Origin: [Mycobacterium] manitobense
GTDB lineage: Bacteria; Actinomycetota; Actinomycetes; Mycobacteriales; Mycobacteriaceae
Direction: 5' to 3'
Length of the DNA: 39,946 bases
Assembly (NCBI RefSeq): GCF_025821665.1
Contig: NZ_JACKSJ010000017.1
Span: forward strand, 1 to 39,946
The notes below the pieces were generated by a model. The model did no database searches and was not told the origin of the DNA. It saw only the letters and a list, made by a program, of their open reading frames with translations. Of this stretch, positions 1 to 7,895 are shown one piece after another (the first letter of the stretch is position 1; every line of letters starts with the position of its first letter). A program made the position numbers and the translations under genes.

Positions 1-787
1 CCACCGGCGCCGGCCGTGCCGAGCCGCCGCCGACCCGGTAGGCCGCCGCCCGGCCGCGTGCCCGGCCTTCGAGCATCACCAGCGCGAGCGCGAACACCAT
101 CAGCACCAGCGACAGCACGGCGGCCCGCGACGGGTTGAACCCCGAGCGGTACGCGCCGTAGATCACCCACGTGAACACCTCGTAGCGCATGGCGGCGACG
201 GCACCGAAGTCGCTGATCACGTACAGCGCCACCAGCAGCGCGCCTGCCGCGACGGCGGCGCGTACCCGCCGCAGCGTCACCCGGAACAGCACAGCGAGAC
301 CGGACAGCCCGAGCGAGCGGGCGACCTCCTCGTGGGCGGGGTCCATCCGGTTCAGGGCCGCCGTGGTGGTCAGCAACACGTACGGATAGCAGCCGAGGGT
401 GAGCACCAGGCACGCGCCCCAGAAGCCGGCCACCGCGGGCTGCACCGACAGCCACAGGAACGCCAGCAGGTAACTCGGAATCGCCAGCGGCAGGGCCAGG
501 ACGACGCCGAAGAGCCGCCGGAACGGCACGTCGGTGCGGGTGAGTAGCACCGCGAACCCCACGCCGAGCACCACGCATCCCGCGGTCACCACGACCACCA
601 GCAGCAGTGACCGGCCGACCAGGGCGGCCGTCCGCTGCTGGGCGAGTTCGTCGGCGACGAACGCCCACCCGCGGGCCAGCGCCCGGTCGCCGAGGTAGTA
701 CAACGGCAGCAGCGTGGCCGCCGAGACACCCGCGGCGGCGCCGAGCAGCAGCGCGGGCGGCCGACGGCGCACCCCGGCTCGCCGCAC
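1..787 (-). CDS. ABC transporter permease, ferric-iron (FbpB) type, partial
   Basis: Inner-membrane permease subunit of a binding-protein-dependent importer, most like ferric iron permeases (FbpB/SfuB group). Reading the minus strand from a GTG at 787 gives an uninterrupted frame to the window edge, so the C-terminus is missing. The first stretch (LLLGAAAGVSAATLLPLYYL) and later segments (SLLLVVVVTAGCVVLGVGFA; FGVVLALPLAIPSYLLAFLW) look like membrane helices. A region with HEEVARSLGLSG resembles the EAA loop that contacts the ATPase (family pattern EAAxxxG). The start lies 5 bases after the stop of the binding-protein gene, so the two form one transcription unit. The ATPase gene is not in the window and may lie beyond the left edge. 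Choice of GTG 787 over nearby in-frame GTGs is by operon spacing only. Substrate is inferred from the partner protein. Confidence 0.85.
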   Translation of the reverse strand, partial: MRRAGVRRRPPALLLGAAAGVSAATLLPLYYLGDRALARGWAFVADELAQQRTAALVGRSLLLVVVVTAGCVVLGVGFAVLLTRTDVPFRRLFGVVLALPLAIPSYLLAFLWLSVQPAVAGFWGACLVLTLGCYPYVLLTTTAALNRMDPAHEEVARSLGLSGLAVLFRVTLRRVRAAVAAGALLVALYVISDFGAVAAMRYEVFTWVIYGAYRSGFNPSRAAVLSLVLMVFALALVMLEGRARGRAAAYRVGGGSARPAPV

Positions 788-792
788 CCGGA

Positions 793-1821
793 TCAGTTCG
801 TCAGCAACCCGGTTGCGACCAGCATCTCCTGGGTCGCCTCGAGGTCGTCGAGCTGGGACAGGTCCACCGCGGGAGGCTGCAGATCGGCCAGTGGCGGCAT
901 GCCCTCGGCGGTGGCGACGCCGGCGACCAGCGGGTACTCCTTGGTCTCGCCGGCGAAGTACTCCTGGGCGGTCTTGCCCACCAGGTAGGCCGCAAATCGT
1001 TGCGCCCCAGCAGGATTCGGTGCCGACTTGAGGACGCCGACACCGGCGACGTTGACCAGGCCACCCGGGTCGCCCGGTGCCATGAAATTGTTCTGCGCGG
1101 TCACCGCGTCCCCGCCCTTGGCGTCGATCAGCTCGTACAGGTAGTAGTGATTCACCAGACCGAGCGCGACCTCACCCTTGTCCACGGCATCGCGGACCGC
1201 GACGTTGTTCTCGTAGGCCTTCGGGTTCTGCGCCTTGAACGCGCGCAGCCACTGCTCGGCTCCCGCATCGCCGCGCACCACCCGCAGGCCGGTGACGAAC
1301 GACTGCCACGACGCGTTGCTCGGCGCGAACCCGATCTTGTCCTTCCACTCCGGCGCCAGCACGCCGTCGACGGTGTCGGGCGGATTCGGTGCGAGCCGCG
1401 GATTGAACACCACCACCCGCGCACGACCGGACACGCCGACCCAGGTGCCGTCGGCCGCCGAATAATTGGCCGGCACGGCTTCCAGTGTCGCGGTGTCGAT
1501 CTGGGCGAACAGCCCGGCCTTGGCGACCGCGCCGAGCGCCCCGGCGTCCTGGGACAGGAACACGTCGGCGGGCGACTTGTCGCCCTCGGTGATCAGCTGG
1601 GCGGCCATCTCCCCGGAACTGGCGTAGCGCGCCTCGACGTTGAGCCCCGTCTCGGCCTTGAACTTCTCCAGCAGCGGCCCGACGAGCTCTTCGCTGCGGC
1701 CGGAGTACACCACCAGCGACTCACTCGCGTCGACGGAATCCGAGCCGCCGCAAGCGGTCAGGGACAGCACGGTGGCGGCGGCGCACACCGTGGCCGTGAG
1801 GCGTGACAAGGCGAAACGCAT
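793..1821 (-). CDS. Iron-type extracellular solute-binding lipoprotein (FbpA-like)
   Basis: Periplasmic-type binding lipoprotein for an ABC importer, probably ferric iron. From ATG 1821 it encodes 342 residues. A basic start (MRFALSRL) and hydrophobic stretch lead to a lipobox, LTAC followed by GG, typical of lipoproteins. The body has family 1 solute-binding features: VVYSGRSEEL near the N-terminus, SPADVFLSQDAGAL, and adjacent tyrosines in NHYYLYE, which match the tyrosine pair that binds iron in FbpA proteins. The frame extends to 1881, but the extra residues precede the signal peptide, so the 1821 start is preferred. The permease gene follows at 5 bases. No obvious IdeR box is visible upstream, so iron regulation is not shown by the sequence. 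A related metal or organic ligand cannot be excluded. Confidence 0.9.
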   Translation of the reverse strand: MRFALSRLTATVCAAATVLSLTACGGSDSVDASESLVVYSGRSEELVGPLLEKFKAETGLNVEARYASSGEMAAQLITEGDKSPADVFLSQDAGALGAVAKAGLFAQIDTATLEAVPANYSAADGTWVGVSGRARVVVFNPRLAPNPPDTVDGVLAPEWKDKIGFAPSNASWQSFVTGLRVVRGDAGAEQWLRAFKAQNPKAYENNVAVRDAVDKGEVALGLVNHYYLYELIDAKGGDAVTAQNNFMAPGDPGGLVNVAGVGVLKSAPNPAGAQRFAAYLVGKTAQEYFAGETKEYPLVAGVATAEGMPPLADLQPPAVDLSQLDDLEATQEMLVATGLLTN

Positions 1822-1879
1822 GGATCGACCCGCTTTCGTCGTGCGCTGTGAGGCCGCTGTGAACCGACCCGGCTCTGGC

Positions 1880-1885
1880 AACTTA
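1880..1885 (-). promoter_or_regulatory. Possible -10 element for the iron transporter operon
   Basis: TAAGTT on the minus strand fits the mycobacterial TANNNT -10 pattern and would start transcription about 50 bases before the ATG at 1821. A 5-base inverted repeat (CTGAG, 6-base gap, CTCAG) lies just upstream at 1897-1912. Both are weak signals. Confidence 0.25.
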
Positions 1886-1971
1886 TCACCGAGCGACTGA
1901 GGACAGGCTCAGCTCTGGCGACGGGCGGCCGGCTGGTCACCACGAGCGCGCGGGCGGCACAGCGCACCGGT

Positions 1972-1977
1972 TACCAT
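1972..1977 (+). promoter_or_regulatory. Probable -10 element for the CBS-protein operon
   Basis: TACCAT fits TANNNT. It would place the transcript start near 1984, about 27 bases before the GTG of the short ORF at 2012, whose ribosome-binding site (GAAGGGA, 2001-2007) would then lie in the leader. No clear -35 is needed for this promoter class. Confidence 0.4.
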
Positions 1978-2011
1978 TGGATTCTCATTCGCCGAACGAG
2001 GAAGGGACTAC

Positions 2012-2152
2012 GTGCCGCAGGCACCCGCCGATGGCCCCGGTACCGAACGGGCCTGCCGGGCCGAGCAGCCGTCCCCGGAGCAGTCCGACGCGGAACCCTC
2101 CCCTAGTCGGCCGGGCCTCGTGCCCGGCGCCCCCGTGGGGAGAACGCAGTGA
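2012..2152 (+). CDS. Candidate 46-aa leader peptide upstream of CBS-domain gene
   Basis: A short frame starting with GTG 2012 and ending in TGA 2150-2152 would encode a 46-residue, proline-rich peptide beginning [10 protein letters not shown] and ending APVGRTQ. It has a good ribosome-binding site (GAAGGGA, 4 bases before the start), and its stop overlaps the GTG of the next gene in a GTGA arrangement, the classical form of translational coupling. Its third codon positions are mostly G or C (38 of 46 by hand count), as in neighbouring genes. I recognise no family. It may be a small protein, or a leader whose translation controls the downstream membrane protein. It could also be a chance frame, because GC-rich DNA has long open frames. 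Confidence 0.4.
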   Translation: MPQAPADGPGTERACRAEQPSPEQSDAEPSPSRPGLVPGAPVGRTQ

Positions 2153-3519
2153 GCGTGACCCTGTCGATTCTGTCGATACTGGCCATCATCGTGCTGACCG
2201 CGGGCACCGCCGTGTTCGTTGCGGCGGAGTTCTCGCTGACCGCACTGGAGCGCAGCACCGTCGAGGCCAACGCCCGCGACGGCGATCGCCGCGACCTCAT
2301 GGTCCGCAAGGCCCATCGCACGCTGTCGTTCCAGCTGTCCGGGGCCCAGGTCGGCATCTCCATCACCACGTTGGCCACCGGTTTCCTCGCCGAACCCGTC
2401 GTCGCGCGGCTGCTGCAGCCCGGCCTTGACGCCCTCGGCCTGCCCGCCAATGTCGCCAGCGGGTTGGCGCTGGTGCTGGCCATCCTGATCGCCACCTCGG
2501 TGTCGATGATCTTCGGCGAACTGGTGCCAAAGAACCTGGCCGTGGCGCGGCCGGTGCCGACCGCGCGCGCGTCGGCGCCGCCGCAACTGCTGTTCTCGAT
2601 GCTGGCCACCCCGCTCATCCGGATGACCAACGGCACCGCCAACTGGATCCTGCGCCGCCTCGGCATCGAGCCCGCCGAGGAACTCCGCTCGGCCCGCTCG
2701 GCGCAGGAACTGATCTCACTGGTGCGCAACTCGGCGCGCAGCGGATCACTGGACCCGGTCACCGCGGTGCTGATGGACCGGTCGCTGCAGTTCGGCGAGC
2801 GCACCGCCGAGGAGCTGATGACCCCGCGCACCGAGATCGAGGCGATGCAGGCCGACGACACCGTGGCCGACCTCATCGAGGCGGCGATCGGCACCGGGTA
2901 CTCGCGCTTCCCGATCGTGGAGGGCGACCTCGACTCGACGATCGGAATGGTGCACGTCAAGCAGGTGTTCGCGATACCGCACGACGAGCGGGCGAGCACC
3001 CGGCTGGCGACCTTGGCGCTGCCTGTGGCCACCGTGCCGTCGACGCTCGACGGCGACGCGGTGATGACCCAGATCCGCGCCAACGGCCTGCAGACCGCCC
3101 TGGTCGTCGACGAGTACGGCGGCACCGCGGGCATGGTCACCGTCGAAGACCTCATCGAGGAGATCGTCGGCGACGTGCGCGACGAGCACGACGACGCGAC
3201 CCCCGACGTGCAGCCCGCCGGTGGCGGCTGGAAGGTGTCGGGCCTGCTGCGGATCGACGAGGTGGCCACCGAGACCGGATTCCGGGCGCCCGAAGGCGAA
3301 TACGAGACGATCGGCGGACTGGTGCTGGAGGAACTCGGCCACATCCCCGAACCCGGGGAGACCGTCGAGCTCACCGCCTTCGACCCGGACACCGTCCTGG
3401 ACGACCCGGTGCACTGGCTGGCGACCGTGGTGCAGATGGACGGCAGGCGCATCGATCAGCTCGAGCTGACCGAGCTGGGCCGACGCGGCGAGATCGAGGA
3501 CGAGGAGCGGGACGACTGA
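2149..3519 (+). CDS. CNNM/CorC-type CBS-domain membrane protein (Rv1842c-like)
   Basis: Hemolysin C/CorC family membrane protein, thought to act in divalent-cation (Mg2+/Co2+) handling. The 456 residues show the usual order: an N-terminal DUF21/CNNM membrane domain (about 1-180, starting with a hydrophobic helix, then [20 protein letters not shown] and the [14 protein letters not shown] signature), a CBS pair (about 210-330, with [23 protein letters not shown] and [20 protein letters not shown]) and a C-terminal CorC_HlyC domain (about 345-430). The GTG start has GGGGAG at 2137-2142 and overlaps the stop of the short upstream ORF. The next gene starts inside this gene's stop codon (TGATG), so the pair is coupled. 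The M. tuberculosis equivalent appears to be Rv1842c, also paired with a shorter paralogue. Confidence 0.95.
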   Translation: MSVTLSILSILAIIVLTAGTAVFVAAEFSLTALERSTVEANARDGDRRDLMVRKAHRTLSFQLSGAQVGISITTLATGFLAEPVVARLLQPGLDALGLPANVASGLALVLAILIATSVSMIFGELVPKNLAVARPVPTARASAPPQLLFSMLATPLIRMTNGTANWILRRLGIEPAEELRSARSAQELISLVRNSARSGSLDPVTAVLMDRSLQFGERTAEELMTPRTEIEAMQADDTVADLIEAAIGTGYSRFPIVEGDLDSTIGMVHVKQVFAIPHDERASTRLATLALPVATVPSTLDGDAVMTQIRANGLQTALVVDEYGGTAGMVTVEDLIEEIVGDVRDEHDDATPDVQPAGGGWKVSGLLRIDEVATETGFRAPEGEYETIGGLVLEELGHIPEPGETVELTAFDPDTVLDDPVHWLATVVQMDGRRIDQLELTELGRRGEIEDEERDD

Positions 3520-4571
3520 TGGGCGGCGACCTCTTCGGCGTGCTGCTGACCGTGCTGCTGCTGGCGGCCAACGCGTTCTTCGTCGGCTCGGAGTTCGCGC
3601 TGATCTCCGCGCGCCGCGACCGGCTCGAGGCGCTGGTGGAGCAGGGCAAGAGCAGCGCCGTCACCGTCATCCGGGCCGGTGAGAACCTGTCGCTGATGCT
3701 GGCCGGCTCCCAGTTGGGCATCACCGTGTGCTCGATCCTGCTCGGCCGGGTGGGCGAGCCCGCGGTGGCTCACCTGCTGGAGAAGCCGTTCGGGCTCGTC
3801 GGCATCCCCGACGCGGTGCTGCACACCGTGGCGTTCGTGGTGGCACTCGGCATCGTGGTGACGCTGCACGTCCTGCTCGGTGAGATGGTTCCGAAGAACA
3901 TCGCCATCGCGGGCCCGGAATCCACGGCGATGCTGCTGATCCCGGTCTACCTGATCTACATCCGGGCGGCTCGGCCGTTCATCGCGTTCTACAACTGGTG
4001 CGCCAACAGCACGCTGCGGGCATTCGGGGTGGAGCCGAAGGACGAGCTGGCGGTGGCGGTGTCCACGGTGGAGCTCTCGGAGATGATCGCCGAGTCGGTG
4101 TCCGAGGGTCTGCTCGACACCGAGGAGCACACCCGGCTGACCCGCGCGCTGCAGATCCGCAACCGCGTGGTCCGCGATGTGGCGATGCCGCTCAGCGAGA
4201 TCCACACCGTGTCCGCCACAGCCGCGGACTCCGGCCCGACCGTGGGCGCGGTCGAACGGGCACTCGCCGAGACCGGCTACTCACGCTTCCCCGTCGCGGG
4301 GCCGTCCGGCGAGTACGTCGGCTATCTGCACATCAAGGATGTGCTGCCGCTGGTGCACGACCCGGAGGCGGTGCTGGACCGCTCGCTGGTGCGCCCGCTG
4401 CTCACGCTGCCCGCGTCGCTTCCGCTGCCCGATGCCCTGACCCGGCTGCGGCGCGACAACAGCCACCTTGCCCTGGTCACCACCGACGGCACGGTGACGG
4501 CGATGGTGGCGCTGGAGGACCTGGTCGAGGACCTCGTGGGGACGGTGCGGGACGGCACCCACCGTGTCTGA
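3519..4571 (+). CDS. CNNM/DUF21 CBS-domain membrane protein, short paralogue (Rv1841c-like)
   Basis: Second CNNM-family membrane protein, 350 residues. It has the DUF21 membrane domain (hydrophobic N-terminus, ANAFFVGSEFALISARRDRL, LAGSQLGITVCSILLGRVGEPAVA, LLGEMVPKNIAIAGP) and a CBS pair (VRDVAMPLSEI, GYSRFPVAGPSG, GTVTAMVALEDLVEDLVG), but it ends soon after the second CBS motif. It therefore lacks the C-terminal CorC_HlyC domain of the upstream gene. The ATG uses the last base of the preceding stop codon (TGATG). The likely role is a partner or regulator in the same cation-handling membrane system; a heteromer of the two is an inference. The following gene overlaps the end by 8 bases. Confidence 0.94.
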   Translation: MGGDLFGVLLTVLLLAANAFFVGSEFALISARRDRLEALVEQGKSSAVTVIRAGENLSLMLAGSQLGITVCSILLGRVGEPAVAHLLEKPFGLVGIPDAVLHTVAFVVALGIVVTLHVLLGEMVPKNIAIAGPESTAMLLIPVYLIYIRAARPFIAFYNWCANSTLRAFGVEPKDELAVAVSTVELSEMIAESVSEGLLDTEEHTRLTRALQIRNRVVRDVAMPLSEIHTVSATAADSGPTVGAVERALAETGYSRFPVAGPSGEYVGYLHIKDVLPLVHDPEAVLDRSLVRPLLTLPASLPLPDALTRLRRDNSHLALVTTDGTVTAMVALEDLVEDLVGTVRDGTHRV

Positions 4572-5508
4572 TGTCGCGCTGCGCGCGAAGGCGGCTGACG
4601 TGCCACTGCGCGCCGGGACCGAGGTCCTCTCCGAATCCGAGTGGCAGGCACGCGAATCCGCTCATCGGCAACGCGTCGACGCGTTCTGCGCGCCGCATCT
4701 GGCCCGCCGGCGCGCCGGCCGGGCGCATCCGGTGTGGGACTTCCTGTTCACCTACTACAACCTGCGGCCGCGTCTGCTGCGCCGCTGGCACCCGGGCTTC
4801 GGGGTGGTGCTCGCGGGCGAGTCCGTCGCGCGCCACCTGGACATCGCCGGCTACCACCACACGCCGCAGGGTGTCACCGTCAGCACGGAGTACCTGGCCG
4901 GACGGGCCGACACCGTCGGGTTCATCGCCGACCTGCTGACGGCGACCGCCCGGCGGGCACCACGGATGAACTGCTTCGGGCTGCACGAGTGGGCGATGGT
5001 GTACCGCGCCCCCGAGGTCCGCCACGCGCAGGTGCCGCTGCGCCTCGGCCCGACGGGCACCGACGCGGTGGTCGAGTCGATGCCGTTGCGCTGCAGCCAT
5101 TTCGACGCTTTCCGGTTCTTCACCGATGCTGCCGCGGGCCGCAACGCCGAACGCCTCACCCGCGACCGCCAGATCGCCACCGAGCAACCGGGTTGTGTCC
5201 ATGCCGCGATGGATTGCTACAAATGGGCTTACAAGCTGGGACCGTTGGTGTCCTCCGAGCTGGTGATGGATTGTCTCGAGCTGGCCGCCGACGCGCGGGA
5301 GCTGGACATGCGGGCCAGCCCGTACGACCTCAGCGGGTACGGTTTCGACCCGATCGCCGTCGAGACACCGGCGGGTCGGGCGGAGTACGTGCGTGCCCAG
5401 CAGGAGATCGCGGAGCGGGCCGCACCGCTGCGAGCCACCCTCGCCGGCAGATGTGACCTGCTGCGCACGGCGGCGCGCGGCGCGGGGGCCGACGTTACCG
5501 GTGGGTAA
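4564..5508 (+). CDS. Conserved actinobacterial protein of unknown function
   Basis: A 314-residue soluble protein starting at GTG 4564, inside the end of the upstream CBS gene, so it is translated in the same unit. I associate this sequence type with proteins carrying the database label 3-methyladenine DNA glycosylase, but I see no helix-hairpin-helix or other glycosylase motif, so that label should not be trusted. Notable conserved-looking blocks are HPVWDFLFTYYNLRP, MNCFGLHEWAMVYR, RCSHFDAFRFF, CVHAAMDCYKWAYKL and ASPYDLSGYGF. These are rich in His, Cys, Tyr and Trp and suggest an enzyme with a buried metal or cofactor site. No signal peptide or membrane segment is seen. The stop codon overlaps a possible -10 element for glcB. 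Confidence 0.88.
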   Translation: MSDVALRAKAADVPLRAGTEVLSESEWQARESAHRQRVDAFCAPHLARRRAGRAHPVWDFLFTYYNLRPRLLRRWHPGFGVVLAGESVARHLDIAGYHHTPQGVTVSTEYLAGRADTVGFIADLLTATARRAPRMNCFGLHEWAMVYRAPEVRHAQVPLRLGPTGTDAVVESMPLRCSHFDAFRFFTDAAAGRNAERLTRDRQIATEQPGCVHAAMDCYKWAYKLGPLVSSELVMDCLELAADARELDMRASPYDLSGYGFDPIAVETPAGRAEYVRAQQEIAERAAPLRATLAGRCDLLRTAARGAGADVTGG

Positions 5509-5511
5509 GGT
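5506..5511 (+). promoter_or_regulatory. Probable -10 element for glcB
   Basis: TAAGGT fits TANNNT and overlaps the TAA stop of the preceding gene. It would give a leader of about 45 bases that includes the strong ribosome-binding site GAGGAGGAA at 5551-5559. Confidence 0.35.
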
Positions 5512-5562
5512 GAGTCAACGCGCGTCGCGTCAGCGGACGTGCCGGTGAGCGAGGAGGAAACG

Positions 5563-7794
5563 ATGACCGATCGCGTCGAGGTGGGAAATCTGCGCGTGGC
5601 CCGGGTGCTGTACGACTTCGTCAACGACGAGGCGCTGCCCGGCACCGACATCGACCCGGACAGCTTCTGGTCGGGCGTCGACAAGGTGGTCGCCGACCTC
5701 ACTCCACGGAACACCGAGCTGCTGGCCCGCCGTGACGACCTGCAGGCGCAGATCGACAAGTGGCACCGCCAGCGCGCGATCGGCCCGCTCGACGCCGACG
5801 AGTACCAGCAGTTCCTCACCGACATCGGCTACCTCGCCGGCGATCCGGGTGACTTCACCATCACCACCGAGAACGTGGACGCGGAGATCACCTCGACCGC
5901 GGGTCCGCAGCTCGTCGTGCCGGTCACCAACGCCCGGTTCGCCCTCAACGCCGCCAACGCCCGCTGGGGTTCTCTGTACGACGCGCTGTACGGCACCGAC
6001 GTCATCTCCGAGGAGGACGGCGCCGAACAGGGCAGCGGCTACAACCGGGTGCGTGGCGACAAGGTCATCGCCTACGCCCGCCGGTTCCTCGACGAGAGCG
6101 TGCCGCTCGCGACGGGTTCCTGGTCGGACCCGACCGGCTTCAAGATCGACGACGGGCAGCTGCTGGCCGAGCTCGGCGACGGCGAATCCAGCGCGGATGA
6201 CTCCTCGCGCGAGCGTTCGTCGGTCGGCCTGGCCGACCCCGAACAGTTCGTCGGCTACACCGGCGACTTCGGGTCGCCGCAGTGGTCGTTCCTGCTGCGC
6301 CACCACGGCCTGCACATCGAGGTCCTGATCGATCCCGACTCCCCGATCGGTTCCACCGACACCGCGGGCGTCAAGGACGTCGTGCTGGAGTCCGCGGTCA
6401 CCACGATCATCGACTTCGAGGACGCCGTCGCCGCGGTCGACGCCGACGACAAGACGGCCGCCTACCGCAACTGGCTGGGACTGATGCGGGGTGACCTCTC
6501 GGCTCCGGTCAGCAAGGACGGCAAGAGCTTCACGCGGGTGCTCAACGAGGACCGCACGTACACCACCCCGGACGGCGACGGCGAGCTCACGGTGCCCGGC
6601 CGCAGCCTGCTGTTCGTGCGCAACGTCGGCCACCTGATGACGAACGACGCGATCGTGGACGCCCAGGGCAACGAGGTCTACGAAGGCGTTCAGGACGCCC
6701 TGTTCACCAGCCTGGCCGCGGTCCACGGACTGCGCGCCGGAGGTGGCAACGGTCCGCTGGCCAACAGCCGCACCGGGTCGGTCTACATCGTCAAGCCGAA
6801 GATGCACGGACCCGACGAGGTCGCCTACACCGTCGAGCTGTTCAGCCGGGTCGAGGATGTGCTGGGCCTGCCGCAGAACACGCTCAAGGTCGGGATCATG
6901 GACGAGGAGCGGCGCACCACGGTCAACCTCAAGGCCTGCATCAAGGCCGCCGCCGACCGGGTGGTGTTCATCAACACCGGCTTCCTGGACCGCACCGGCG
7001 ACGAGATCCACACCTCCATGGAGGCCGGCCCGATGATCCGCAAGGCGTCGATGAAGAGCCAGCCGTGGATCAAGGCCTACGAGGACAACAACGTCGACAT
7101 CGGCCTGGCCGCGGGCTTCGTCGGCCGCGCCCAGATCGGCAAGGGCATGTGGGCGATGACCGATCTGATGGGCGACATGGTCGAGCAGAAGATCGGGCAG
7201 CCCAAGGCCGGCGCCACCACCGCGTGGGTGCCGTCGCCGACCGCGGCGACGCTGCACGCGATGCACTACCACCAGGTGGACGTGGCCGCCGTGCAGCAGG
7301 AACTGGCGGGCAAGCAGCGCGCGAGCCTGGCCGATCTGCTGACCATCCCGCTGGCCAAGGAGCTGGCGTGGGCGCCCGAGGAGATCCGCGAGGAGGTCGA
7401 CAACAACTGCCAGTCGATCCTGGGCTACGTGGTGCGCTGGATCGACCAGGGAGTGGGCTCGTCGAAGGTGCCCGACATCCACAACGTGGCGCTGATGGAG
7501 GACCGTGCCACGCTGCGGATCTCCAGCCAGCTGCTGTCGAACTGGCTGCGGCACGGCGTGATCACCGAGGACGACGTGAAGACCAGCCTGCGCCGGATGG
7601 CCGCGGTGGTGGACGAGCAGAACGCGGGCGACGAGAAGTACCTGCCGATGGCGACCGACCCGGAGGGCAGCGTGGCGTTCCAGGCGGCCCAGGAGCTCAT
7701 CCTGTCCGGCACCGCGCAGCCCAACGGCTACACCGAGCCGATCCTGCATCGCCGCCGGCGCGAGTTCAAGGCCGCTTCGGGCGCCCGCAGCTGA
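5563..7794 (+). CDS. glcB: Malate synthase G
   Basis: Condenses glyoxylate with acetyl-CoA to malate, the second step of the glyoxylate shunt; a cytosolic enzyme. The 743 residues match the usual length of the G isoform. The start at ATG 5563 ([10 protein letters not shown]) has GAGGAGGAA 3 bases upstream; the frame is open from 5539 but that start lacks such a site. Key residues can be placed by comparison with the M. tuberculosis enzyme: Arg353 (VRNVGHLM) for Arg339, Glu448 ([10 protein letters not shown]) and Asp476 ([11 protein letters not shown]) for the Mg-binding Glu434 and Asp462, and Asp647 ([12 protein letters not shown]) for the catalytic base Asp633. All are present, so the enzyme should be active. 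A GC-rich hairpin follows the stop. Confidence 0.99.
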   Translation: MTDRVEVGNLRVARVLYDFVNDEALPGTDIDPDSFWSGVDKVVADLTPRNTELLARRDDLQAQIDKWHRQRAIGPLDADEYQQFLTDIGYLAGDPGDFTITTENVDAEITSTAGPQLVVPVTNARFALNAANARWGSLYDALYGTDVISEEDGAEQGSGYNRVRGDKVIAYARRFLDESVPLATGSWSDPTGFKIDDGQLLAELGDGESSADDSSRERSSVGLADPEQFVGYTGDFGSPQWSFLLRHHGLHIEVLIDPDSPIGSTDTAGVKDVVLESAVTTIIDFEDAVAAVDADDKTAAYRNWLGLMRGDLSAPVSKDGKSFTRVLNEDRTYTTPDGDGELTVPGRSLLFVRNVGHLMTNDAIVDAQGNEVYEGVQDALFTSLAAVHGLRAGGGNGPLANSRTGSVYIVKPKMHGPDEVAYTVELFSRVEDVLGLPQNTLKVGIMDEERRTTVNLKACIKAAADRVVFINTGFLDRTGDEIHTSMEAGPMIRKASMKSQPWIKAYEDNNVDIGLAAGFVGRAQIGKGMWAMTDLMGDMVEQKIGQPKAGATTAWVPSPTAATLHAMHYHQVDVAAVQQELAGKQRASLADLLTIPLAKELAWAPEEIREEVDNNCQSILGYVVRWIDQGVGSSKVPDIHNVALMEDRATLRISSQLLSNWLRHGVITEDDVKTSLRRMAAVVDEQNAGDEKYLPMATDPEGSVAFQAAQELILSGTAQPNGYTEPILHRRRREFKAASGARS

Positions 7795-7796
7795 CC

Positions 7797-7816
7797 TGAC
7801 CCGGCATCCGGGGTCA
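7797..7816 (+). terminator. Hairpin after glcB, possible terminator
   Basis: TGACCCGG, a 3-base loop CAT, and CCGGGGTCA form a GC-rich stem with one bulged G, starting 3 bases after the glcB stop. There is no T-run, as is common for mycobacterial terminator candidates. Confidence 0.4.
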
Positions 7817-7847
7817 TCGGCGTTGACTAGACTTCGGCGTTGCATTG

Positions 7848-7873
7848 ATGACCGGTCGAAAATGACCGGTCGA
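7848..7873 (+). repeat. Two direct repeats with palindromic core before the VWA-protein gene
   Basis: ATGACCGGTCGA occurs twice, at 7848-7859 and 7862-7873, with a 14-base period. Each copy contains the perfect palindrome GACCGGTC. The pair lies 23-48 bases before the ATG at 7896, a typical place for a regulator's operator. The regulator is unknown. Confidence 0.5.
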
Positions 7874-7895
7874 CGAGACGAACACGGGAGCAGGA

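Noticed and set aside
1897..1912. Inverted repeat before the iron transporter as an IdeR box
   Set aside because: CTGAG-6-CTCAG is too short and does not resemble the IdeR consensus TTAGGTTAGGCTAACCTAA; no other iron box was seen in the gap.
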